This document shows positions 20,892 to 32,800 of a stretch of 42,376 nucleotides of DNA, in pieces. The position numbers and the translations under genes were made by a program. This stretch comes from an uncultured Oscillospiraceae bacterium (GTDB lineage Bacteria; Bacillota; Clostridia; Oscillospirales; Oscillospiraceae). Below the pieces are notes generated by a model that saw nothing but the letters and a program-made list of their open reading frames with translations, had not been told where the DNA came from and did not search any database. The stretch spans positions 1-42,376 of the forward strand of contig CAJUAS010000011.1 in the NCBI GenBank assembly GCA_910584395.1, in the 5' to 3' direction. Position 1 is the stretch's first letter; every line of letters starts with the position of its first letter.

Positions 20892-23800
20892 ATGAAAAGA
20901 AAGTTCACCAAAATTACCAGTTGTCTATTGTGTCTTGCCATGCTGTTCAGCATGGCAATGCCCGCCCTCGCAGTGAGGGCGGATGACGAAGCCATTCCCA
21001 TTGACGCCCCCGCCCCCGACGAGGACGGCGGCAGCGTTCTGGATCTGAACGACTTTTTTGAGGACGCGGAGGCTTCGCTCCTTGCGAACGAGAATCCCTT
21101 CGATGTCACCGGGGAGTATGAGATCTATCCCACTCCCCACAGCGTGACTTACGCCGACAGCACGGTAACGCTGCCCGCCACCATGCAGGTGACCTACACC
21201 GGCAGCATCGACTCCTACACCAAGGATCGCGCCGTGGAAGCCTTCCAGCAGGCGGGGGTGACCCTGAGCGAGAGCGCCAGCACCGCCGTCAAGCTCCAAG
21301 TGAGCATCAAAGCGGACGGCGACGGCGTGACCACTGCTACCGCCAACCTCTTTGACAAGACCAGCGCCTATAAGCTCACCATCGACGCCAACGGCGTCAC
21401 CGTGGTGGGCGTGGACACCGACGCGGCGTTCTACGGCCTGACCACCGTAAAGCGCATCCTCCAGCAGGTGACGGGCAAGCAGGTCAAGCACCTCACCGTG
21501 GAGGACTATGCCGACGTGCCCTTCCGCGGCTTCATCGAGGGCTACTACGGCAACCCTTGGACGGTGGAGGATCGCGCCGCCCTGATGAAATTCGGCGGCG
21601 AGCTGAAGATGAACATCTACTTCTACGCCCCCAAGGACGACCCCAAGCACAGCACCAAGTGGCGTGAGTTGTATACCCAAGAAGAATTGGAGACGAAGAT
21701 CCGTCCTCTGGCTGAGGCGGGCAACAAGTCCAAGTGTTACTATGGCTTTGCCCTTCACCCCTTCTGGGCGGAAGGTATCAACTATTCCGATGAAGCCCAG
21801 TATGCCGCTGACTTGGAGGTTCTGAAAGCTAAGTTTGAGCAGGTCATGAAGGTGGGCGTGCGCCAAATCGCCGTACTGGCCGATGACCGGGGTCTGCCCA
21901 ACGTCGCCAGCGGCAACACCGAGGCTCAAAACACACGGGCCAGTTATGTGCGCCTAATGACCGACCTGACCGAGTGGGTCTCCTCCGCGGAAATGCAGGA
22001 GAAGTATCCCGGCCTGAAAACCTCCATTCCCTTCTGCCCCAACGACTATATGGGCAACGCCTCCAGCGCCCAAATGCAGACGCTGAAGGAGTTGCCCGAC
22101 AGCGTGCCCATCATCCAGACCGGCGGCGCGATCTGGGGCAGCGTGAGCAACTCCTACCTGACCACCTATCGGAATAACATGGGCGACAAGGGCACCTTCA
22201 TGTGGATCAACTGGCCCTGCTCCGACCAGTCCAAGAGCAGCCTGATCATGGGCGCCCACGACACTGTTCTCCGCAGTGACCTTACCCAAGACGATATCGG
22301 CACTCTGCGGGGCATCATGCTCAACCCCATGCAGCAGTCCGAGCCGTCCAAGGCGGCTATTTTCCAAAACGCCGACTACGCTTGGAACGTCTGGAACGGC
22401 AGCGACAGCGCCCAGCGCATCGCCGACGTCTGGGACGACTGCTTTAAGTACGTCGACCACGACAGCGCCATTGAGACAGCGGAATCCGCCGCTCTGCGGG
22501 AACTGGCCAAGCACATGATCCATAACAACGGGAGCGGTTGGCGAGGCGACTGGCACGAGAGCGCTGTGCTGAAGGACACTTTGTCCGCATTCCGCGACAA
22601 GCTCTCCACCAACAGCTTGACTGCTGACGACATTACCGCCATGCGGAGGGAGTTCGAAACCCTCCACGACGCCGCAGTTCTTTATAAAGGTAAGACCTCC
22701 GGCAATCTGCGTATTCTGGGCCAGCGCAAAAGCGACGGTACTTATGTTGACAATCAGGAGCAGATGGCGCCTTGGCTGGATTATTGGGTGGAGTTCACCC
22801 AAGCCAATCTGGACTTCTTAGACACTCTTTCCCTGCTACAGAGCAATTCCGACGGCAGCAAAAACGCCGAGATCATCAGCAAATACCTGTCCGGCCAAAA
22901 TAATTTGACCGCCGCCAACAGCCACAGTTTCCTTTATGTGAATCACTACGAAAGCGCGCTGGCCGGCGGCGAGTACATCGCCCCCTTCACCGATGTCCTC
23001 CAGAGTACTCTGGCGGAAAAAGCGGGCTATCTTCTTCGGGGTGAGGAGGAGCCGCTGATCGAAACCGTCATCACCAACCGCGGCACGCCTAATGAGGGCA
23101 CGCTGGAAAGTGTGCGGGACGGCGATCTCTCCACCTATATCAGCTTCCATTCCCCCGCCTCCGCCGCTGTCGGCGATTACATCGGCGTCCTGTATAACCG
23201 TTCCACCCCCATCGACAGCATCCGCTTTGACATGGGCGATGCAGGCCAGAAAAACAGCTTTACCGCCGCCAAGCTGGAGTACACCGAGGACGGCGTGACA
23301 TGGCAGGATGTTCCCGGCACGCCCACCGTGGTCATGGGCACAGGCGGAAACACCGGTAAGATCGCCTCGATAGAGCAGACCGGCCTCGGTTTAAGCCTCA
23401 AGGGCATTCGCTTGACCGCTACGGCTGCCGTGAGCGACATTTACTTGAGCATCAAGGAGATCACCATCAACGGCAAGTCGGGTTCTGAGCCAGAGCAGCC
23501 TGCCATCGGCGAACAGTACTCCATTCAAAATGTCACTCTGGGCAGCTTGACCGTCGCAAGCGGACAACTGTCCAGCATGACCGACGGCAATCCCGCTACC
23601 ATTGTCATGCTGAAAAATGCCAGCGGTGCAGACAACTGCCCGGCTAATGCGTATGTGGAGCTGAATTTAGGCTCTGAAAAGCCGGTCGGCAGTATTGTCG
23701 TTACCGTAGACTCCTCCAAGCCCGCCGACTCCATGACCGCCACCGTCCAGTACTGGGACGGTTCTGCTTGGCAGGATATCCAAAGCGGTTTGACCGAAAG

Positions 23801-26800
23801 CTTCACGGCGGAATTCACCTCCCGCGGCATTACCACCAGCAAGCTGCGGCTGCTGAATCCCGCTGAAAAGGGTTGCTGGATTCGTTTCGCGGAGGTCGCC
23901 GTCTACGGCCCTACTCCCGGACAAAGCTCCGTTGACAAGATCCTCTACCAGAGCGACGCGGTGAAGAAGATCACCAACCCCGTGGGTGAATTGGCCGATG
24001 ACAAGGCTTCTCTCGCCGCCGACAACGTGATGCTTCGCCCCGGTGAGTTTGTGGGCATCTCCCTGCCTACCCCGCGCCGGGTCACCGACATCGTCGCCGA
24101 CTACACCCCCGCCCCCGGTCTGGTGCTTAAGGTGGGCATGAACGAGGCGGAGTTGGAGGTCGTAAACTTCGGCGCGGCCCAGCTCTTTGCCAATGACAGC
24201 TCCGTCATTGACTACAATGCCCCCGCCCGTTATGTCCGGCTGGAAAACGAGGGCGAGCAGACCATCTCCTTCCAGCTCAACGAGCTTTCTGTCCAGTCTG
24301 AGGAACCGCCCTCCGGTATCCACTTCCTCAGCTCCACCGTCGGCGGTGAAGCGAATAACGAGGACGCCCGAAAGCTGGGCACGACCGGCAATTGGTTTGA
24401 CGGCAATGTGGACACCAAAGCCAAGTTCTGTGCCTCCCAAGTCAGCGGCCAACACGTCACCTATGATCTGGGTCAGACCCGTCAGATCCGGGATCTGCGC
24501 CTCATCGTTCAGGACTCCCAGATGGACTATCCCCGTCACGCCAAGGTGCAGATCTCTGCAAGTGCAGACGGCCCTTGGACGGATGTGATCACCATTGACA
24601 CCTCTGCCAATGCCAGCACCTCCGCCGGCAACGACACCGAAGGCGGCTGGGTGAACATCAGCGCATACCCCAACTACAAGTCTCTCTACAACGAGCTTGT
24701 CACCCCTCAAAACGCCCGCTATCTGCGTGTTCTCTTTACCGAGAATTTCGGCGACCGCTGGTTGGAGTTGAACGAGATCGTCATCAACGGCGGTGACACC
24801 GCCCAAGCGGAATACGTCTCCGCTTACAGCGACCCCACCATTGAGGTCGATCCCATTGAGCCCAGCGCAAACTTCACCCCCGACAAGCTTATTGACGGCA
24901 ACCTGACCACCGGCTTCCGTCCCAACATGGACGGCGTGACCTCCGGCAGCCTCATCTACCGTCTCTCCGACGAGACCTCCATCGGTCAGATCAATCTCGT
25001 CCAAGGCGAGACCAGCGGCGTCAAGCTCGCCATCCGCCCCGTGGGCGAGACGCAGTTCAAGGAGCTGGCGACCCTCACCGGCGGTCTGAACCAGACCCCC
25101 ATCAACGAGGACATCACCGGCGTGGCCGAGATCAAGCTCTCTTGGGACAATGTCACCCCCACCTTCTATGAGCTGATCACCATCCCCCGCGCCGCGGTGG
25201 TGGAGGGCGGCGGGCAAGCCCCCTCCGAGGTGGAGACCATCCCCATCAACAGCTATTCCGGCGACGCGCGCAAGGTAAACTTCGACGAAAACTGGAAGTT
25301 CAATCTGGGCGATGTTTCCGGCGCGGAGGCGCAGGTCTTTAACGACTCCGCTTGGCGCACCATCAACCTCCCCCACGACTTTAGTATTGACCAGCCTTAC
25401 AGCGGCAGCGGGTGCGAGGCGGAGAGCGGCTGGCTTCCCGGCGGCACCGGCTGGTATCGCAAGAGCTTTACCGTCAGCCCTGACTGGGAAAATAACAAGG
25501 TCGTCTCCATCGACTTCGGCGGCGCGTACATGGAGACCGACGTCTATCTCAACGGCCACAAGCTGGGCGAGAACAAGAACGGCTACAACCCGTTCTCCTT
25601 CGTCCTGCCCTCCGAATACTTGAATTACACCGGCGAGAACGTGATCGCGGTCAAGGTGGTCAACACCATCCCCTCCAGCCGTTGGTATTCGGGCAGCGGC
25701 ATTTACCGCAGCGTGAACCTCACCGTCACCAGCCCCGTCCATGTGGCCCGGTACGGCACCTACGTCAACCCCGTTAAGGGCAGCGGCAACGACTGGACGG
25801 TGAACATTAAGACCAACGTGCAGAACGACACCGCTTCCGCCGCCAACGTGACGGTGGAGCAGGCGATCTACGCGCTGGACTCCGCGACCTATAAGAAAAC
25901 GGGCGCGGCGGTAGCCACCGACACCTCGTCCGTCACCAGTGTGAACGCCAACGCCAACGGCGAGGTCACCCAGACCATCAGCGTTTCTAACCCCAGCCTC
26001 TGGAACTCTTGGGACCGGGGCACGCCCAACCTCTACGTGCTGGTGACCACCGTCAAGCAGGGCAGCACGGTGGTGGACACCTACGAGACCGAGTTCGGCT
26101 TCCGCACCATTGAATTTACCACCGACGAGGGCTTTAAGCTCAACGGCGTGAGCACCAAGCTCAAAGGCGTCTGCCAGCACCACGATCAGGGCGCGCTGGG
26201 CGCGGAGGCGTGGTATCGGGCCATGGAACGGCAGGTGGAGATCCTCATGGACATGGGCTGCAACTCCATCCGCGTCACCCACAACCCCGCCGACGACGGG
26301 CTGATTGAGATCTGCAACCGCAAGGGCATCCTCATCATCGACGAGGCCTTCGACTGCTGGGATCGCTCCAAGAACAGCAACGGCAACGACTTTGCCCGCT
26401 TCTTCAACACCGCCATTTCCTCCGACAATACCGTCGTAGGCGGCGAAGGCCGGGTCTGGTCCCAGTTCGTGCTGGAGACCATGGTGAACCGGGACAAGAA
26501 CGCCCCCTGCGTCATCATGTACTCTCTGGGCAACGAGATCCTGCAGACCAGCCCCCACGCGGGCTTCATTCAGATCATCAAAAATCTGGAAAAATGGGCG
26601 CACGACATTGACAGCTCCCGCCCCGTCACCATGGGCGACGACAGCCGCAACACCAACATTGTCACGGATGAAAACACCAACGCTTACGCATCCTTTGTCA
26701 ACACCTACCTTGCCAACCACAACGGCGTGATTGGCTTCAACTACTGCAATACCCGTCCCGGTTCCGGCCGCGACAAGATGCCTGCCGCCCACAACAACGG

Positions 26801-29800
26801 CTGGCTCACCTACGGTTCTGAGACCGCCTCCCACATCAACTCCCGCGGCATCTATAACATCAAGGGCAGCGGGGCGCTGAACGGCGACAAGCTCCTTACC
26901 TCCTATGATAAGAGCCGGGTGGGCTGGGGCGACAGCGCCGCCGGCGCCTGGTGGTACACCGTCCGCTTCGACTACAACATGGGCGAGTATGTCTGGACGG
27001 GCTTTGACTACATCGGCGAGCCTACCCCGGCCAACGGGACCACCCTTGGCGCCGGCTGGAACGAAACCGCGCCCAAGAACTCCTACTTCGGCATCATCGA
27101 CACCAACGGCATCCCCAAGGACAACTACTATCTCTACCGCTCCATGTGGAACGAGACCGACACCACCCTCCATGTCCTGCCCACCTGGGACCGGGAGGAC
27201 TTGATGGTGGATTCCAACGGCAAGGTGGAGGTCGTGGTCTACTCCAACGCTCCCACCGTGCGGGTGTACCTCAACGGCGAGGAGGTGGGCGCGTCCCACT
27301 CCACTGAGACCACCACCGCCGCCGGGCACAAGTACCGCACCTATGAGGCTGCGGCGCTTCAGAACGGCGGGACCAACACCTTTACCCCCGGTTCTACCGA
27401 CCACGGCGGCGACCTGACCGGCACCGCCATGTACTCCACCTTCAACGTTCCCTATGCGGAGGGCACTCTGGAGGTCAAGGCCTTTGACGAAAACGGTCAC
27501 GAGATCACCAAGACCGTGGGCCGCGACATGGTCCGCACCACCTCCGGGGTCTCCAAGCTGGTAGCCACCGCCGACCGCAAGACCATCAAGAATGACGGCC
27601 GCGACCTCTCCTATGTCACCATCGACGTGGTGGACGCCAAGGGCGAGATCGTCAACGGCGCGACGCCTGAGATCAAGGTCTCCGTCACCGGCGACGGCAA
27701 GTTCATGGGTCTGGACAACGGCGTACAGCCCGACCACACCTCCTACACCTCCGACACCCGCAAGGCGGGTGCGGGCCGTCTGGTGGCCATTATCCAGTCC
27801 ACCAAGGAGGAGGGTTCTTTCACCGTCACCGCTACCTCTGCCGGCCTCACCCCCGCCGCCGTCACCGTTTCCACCGGCGGCGCGGTTGCCGAGACCGGCG
27901 GCGACACCCCCGTGAGCTACGACCTGTCCAAGACCATCTACGTCCAGCTCAACACCGAGCCTGAACTGCCCCAAAAAGCCACCGTTACCCTTGGCAACGG
28001 CAATCAGGTGGAAAAGGCGATCACATGGAAGGAATATGACAAGAGCCTTCTGGCAACTCCGGGCGTGGAGTTTGCCATCACCGGCGTCATTGCCGACTAC
28101 AACACTCCCATTTCCATCGGCGTTGTGGTGCTGGACAATGTGGTGGCCCTGCTCAACTACTCCGCCGCCGTTCAGGTAGGTCAAGTTCCCTCTCTGCCCG
28201 CCTCCCGTCCTGCCGTCATGGCGGATGGCACCGTGGTCAACGCCCAGTTTGCCGTGACTTGGGATGAGCTCCCCGAAAACGCCACCCGTAAGGCCGGCAA
28301 GGTGATCGTCAACGGCACGGCGGAGGTATTTGGTGAAACCTACAACGTCACTGCCACCATCCGTGTGGCCGCCCCCAGCTATGTGGACGGCGGCGAGGCC
28401 ACCAGCGGCACGACCTACTATGTCGACGGTGCAAGCGTCGGATCCTCTGCGGCAAATACCCGCCCCTACTGGGCCGACGGCGACCTCTCCACCGTTTGGA
28501 CGGGTTCGGAGGCCATCGGCTATTCCTTTGACACCGCCCAGAACGTCCACAAAATCGCCCTGACCTATCAGGGCACGCCCCCCACCGGCGGCGTCACCAT
28601 CGCCGTCTCCGGCACCAACTACAGCAGCACCGAGGCCGCCCAAGGCTGGCAGACTGTCCACGTTACCCGAACGGTGAGCGGCAACACCGTCACCTATCAG
28701 ATGGATAAGCCCTTCTCCGCCGAGGCGGTGAAGCTCACCTTCGCCGGTGAAGTGCATCTGGCCGACGTTGTGCTCACCACCGGTCTTGCCGTGTTTGATA
28801 TCGGCTCTACCGCCGAGCTGGACGACATGAAGATCAACGGTCAGCCTGTCTCTGCCTCCCAGTTGGCCGCCAAGAGCATCCGAACCCCCGCCATCAACGG
28901 GGTCATCCACCCCATCAGCGACCACAACGTGGCCGTCACCATCCTGCCCGAGAACAAGAACAGCCAGATCATCCTTGTCACTGAATCGGAGAACCACGCG
29001 GAGCGCGCGGTCTACACCGTCCAGTTGGATGCCGGCTCCAACCCCACGGCGGAAGACGACTCCATGGACTATCCCTATACCAAAACCACCGCCACCGCGC
29101 CCAGCCAAAACAGTACTTCGGGCAATAACAGCGCCTCTGCCGCCGTGGACGGCAACCCCAGCACGATCTGGCACACCAGCTGGTCCGGCAATGATGCAAT
29201 CGATTTGGCAAACCAGCCTGAACGCCGCTATATCCAGCTGAAGCTGGACGAAGTCACCAAGCTGGCTGCCCTGCGCTATCTGCCCCGCAGCGACGGCAAA
29301 AACGGCCGGATCATCGGATATGAGGTCTGGGTCAGCACGGCCGATACTGTCACCGCTGAAAGCAAGGACACCTTCACCAAGGTTTCTGAGGGCGATTGGG
29401 CCGAAAACACCGACTGGAAGCTGGCTACGTTCACCGTCCCGGCCGACGCCAAATATGTCCGTCTGTATGGCGTGCGCACCCAGACGGGTAACGCTGCCGA
29501 AACTTACGTGTCCGCCGCCGAGATCCGTCTCGTCAAAGCTCCTGACACCTCCAAGATCGACCTCTCCGAGGCGATCCTCACCGTGGAGCCCAACGAGTTT
29601 GAGTGGAAGAACGTGGGCATCCGTCCGGGCACCGGCACGGAGGGCGCGACGGTCACCGTCACCCTGCGGGGCAAGGTTTTGACGCTGCACGAGGACTACG
29701 AGCTGGGCTACGAGAACAACATTGACCCCGGCACGGCCTACATCTACGCCCGCGCCAAGGACGGCACCAACTATCAGGGCGCGGCGGCGGCCACCTTCAC

Positions 29801-32800
29801 CATCGTAAAGACCGACGCCAAGATCACCTCCTTCCGGCCTGTCACCGTTCCCGTCCAGCCGGGCATTGATCCCACTGACAGCCTGCCCAAGACGGTCATG
29901 GCCTTCACCGACTCCGCCGACGGCCTGCCCATGGAGGTGGAGGTCACTTGGGATGATGTGCCCGCCGAGTGGTACAACTTCCCCGAGGAAAAGACCCGCA
30001 CTCTCACCGGCACGGTCGATCCCGACCTGCTTTCCAATCCCGATCTCAAGCCCACCGCCACCTTGAAGTTCGCCTATTCCCAGTCGGTGGACAGCATTTC
30101 CATGGTCACCGCCGTGGGCGTGATCCCCGCCCTGCCGGACACCGTCACCGTCCAGTTTGACGACGGCACCAGCGGCCGGCGCACCGTCTCCAAGTGGTAT
30201 GTCAAGGGCGACGCCACAAAGGCCGCCCTCACGACAGCCGACTTTGCTGCCGAAGGCACGGTGGAGCTGGAGGGCGACATCGTGGGCATCGACCGGGTCA
30301 AGGCCGCGGCCACGGTGCGTGTGGCGGAAGCCGATCAGCCCACCGGAAACATTGCACTGAACGATTCTGAGCAAGTACACAACGGCAATGGACACTTAAC
30401 CTCTATTGGGAGCATCTTCCCCATGGCAATTGCCAGTGAAAGCTCTGGCGACAACAACCCCTACCACGTTCTGAAGGGGCAAACCGCCGGAAGCACAAAC
30501 TCTGCTGACCGCTGGAGCGATTGGGAGAAGAATCCTTCTGGTGCTCCGCACATCACACACACCTCTGCATGGGTGGGCGTAGCCTTTGAGACCTCCACAG
30601 CGAACGTCACTGCACAGGCAAATCAGGTACTCACCCTTGTGCCTCATAAGGTGAACAAAGCCAAGGTCATGTTTACCGATGAGAACGCCAATAATGATGG
30701 GCAAGGTGCTGTCACCTATCCTGCCAGCTACACGATCCAGTATTATGATGGGCCTTTGGACAATTTGAAGTTCAACACTCAGCTTTCCAGCGGAGATTCC
30801 GGTGGCGGCAATGGCCGTGTTGACCGCTCTTGGGACAGCAACTCCCCCTTGAAGGATAGCCAGAATTGGAAATCCGTCACGGTCAAGGGTTCTGCACCCG
30901 CTGTTCCCACCTCTCGTGGCCAATGGGTTGAGGTCGAATTTGAGCCGGTCGATACCGCCATCATCCGCGTCCTTTGTACCCCCAAGTCCGGCAAGTGGGT
31001 GGGCGTTCAGGCGTTGGAGGTCTATGGTCTCACGCCCGCCGCCAACTCCGACTTCACCGTCACCTCCGTCACGCTGGGCGGCGAGGAGAAGCTGGACAGC
31101 TTTGTCACCGACAGCGCCGTCACCAGCGGCAAGATGCTGGAGGTCACCCTGCCCGCCGGCAGCGGCGCCACCGCAAATATTCCCAAGCTGGCCATCACCG
31201 CCACCAACAACGCCTCCATCTCCGTGGTTCAGGCCGTCCGCGTGCCCGGTCTGCCGCAGGCGGGCGGCGCTTGGGCGCAGGCAGTTGTCACCTCCGAGGA
31301 CGGCAGCAAGACCGAGACCTACACCGTCAAATTTACCCGCGAGGGCGCAGCCGCCGGCTTCTTCATTGAGCTGGACGAGAAGTTCCCCAAAGACAAGCTC
31401 CAGTTGGTGGACGCCGCCGGCCACCCCGTTTCCGGCGGCACGCCCAACGCTGAGATCACCCTCCAGATCGCCAAGGGCTATCAGGCGCAGGTCTGGGTGG
31501 AGATCACCGAGGGCGACCGTATGGGCGAGGTGCTTGTCCTCAGTAACACCAACAACTCCTTCCTGATGCCCGCCGCCAGCGTACATGTCTACGGCAGCGC
31601 TATGCCCATCACCTACAACATTAAGTACCTCCTCAATGGCGGCAGCTTCGTGGGCGATCCCCGCGTGACCTACAATGTGGAGACCGCCACCTTCTCCGTC
31701 AACGATCCCACCAGAGCCGGCTATACCTTCAAGGGCTGGGTCGGCGGCGGATTGACCCAACCCACGACGGGTCTCACCATCGAAAAGGGTTCGATCGGTG
31801 ACCGCACCTACACCGCCGTTTGGGAGACCAACGCCACCATCGGCGGAGGCGGCGGCAATAACGGCGGCGGCAGCGTCTCTGTCCCCGTGGGCGACGTGAC
31901 CGTCACCACCAAGAATCCCGACGGCTCTACCACCGTGACCACCACCACCTCCGGCGGTCTGGTCTCCGCCGTCACCACCGCCCCCGACGGCACCCAGAGT
32001 GCCGTCATCCAGATCCCGCAGAATAGCGGCACTCCCACCAAGGCCGTGATGCCCGCGCTGGACGTGAACGCCGAGAAGACCCCTGAGGTCACCATCCAGA
32101 ACAACACCGGCCGTCCCCTGTCGGTGATCGTTCCCGTGAACGGCGCAAGCACTGTGGTTGCCATTCGTACCAACGCCGACGGCAGCGAGACCGTGATCCC
32201 CTACTCCGTCATGGATGAAAACGGCCTGCGGGTCAAGATCGAGTCCGACAGCCAGACCTTGAAGCTAATGGACAACAAGAAAACCTTTGACGACGTGGCA
32301 GCCGACCACTGGGCGCTGGACGCTGTGGACTTTGTCTCCAGCCGCGAGCTGTTCAACGGCATGGGCAGCGTCTCCACCTTCGCTCCCACCGCTCCCATGG
32401 ATCGCGCCATGATGACCACCGTCCTCTGGCGGCTGGCCGAGAAGCCTAACGCCGCCGTCACCGAGCTGTTTGACGACGTCCAATCCGGCGCGTACTACGA
32501 GCAGGCCGTGGCTTGGGGCGTGGCCACCGGCGTGGTCAAGGGCACGGACAACGGCTTTGAGCCCAACAGCCCCGTCACACGCGAGACGCTGGCCGTTCTC
32601 CTCTACCGCGCCGCGGGCAGCCCCGCCGTGGTAGACGAACTGCCCCGCCGCTTTACCGACGGCGCGCAGGTGGCCGATTGGGCGCAGGAGGCCATGATCT
32701 GGTGCGTCCAGAACGACATCATCAAGGGCTATCCCGACAACACCCTCGGCGCAAAGAACGTCGCCACCCGTGCCGAGGTCGCCACCATGCTCCAGCGTTT

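Noticed and set aside
23667..30395. A 2242-codon open frame on the minus strand opposite the GH84-GH2 gene
   Set aside because: It is the antisense shadow of a strongly G/C-third-position gene. The translation is Gly/Val/Ala/His-rich with no domains, while the plus strand has clear catalytic domains.
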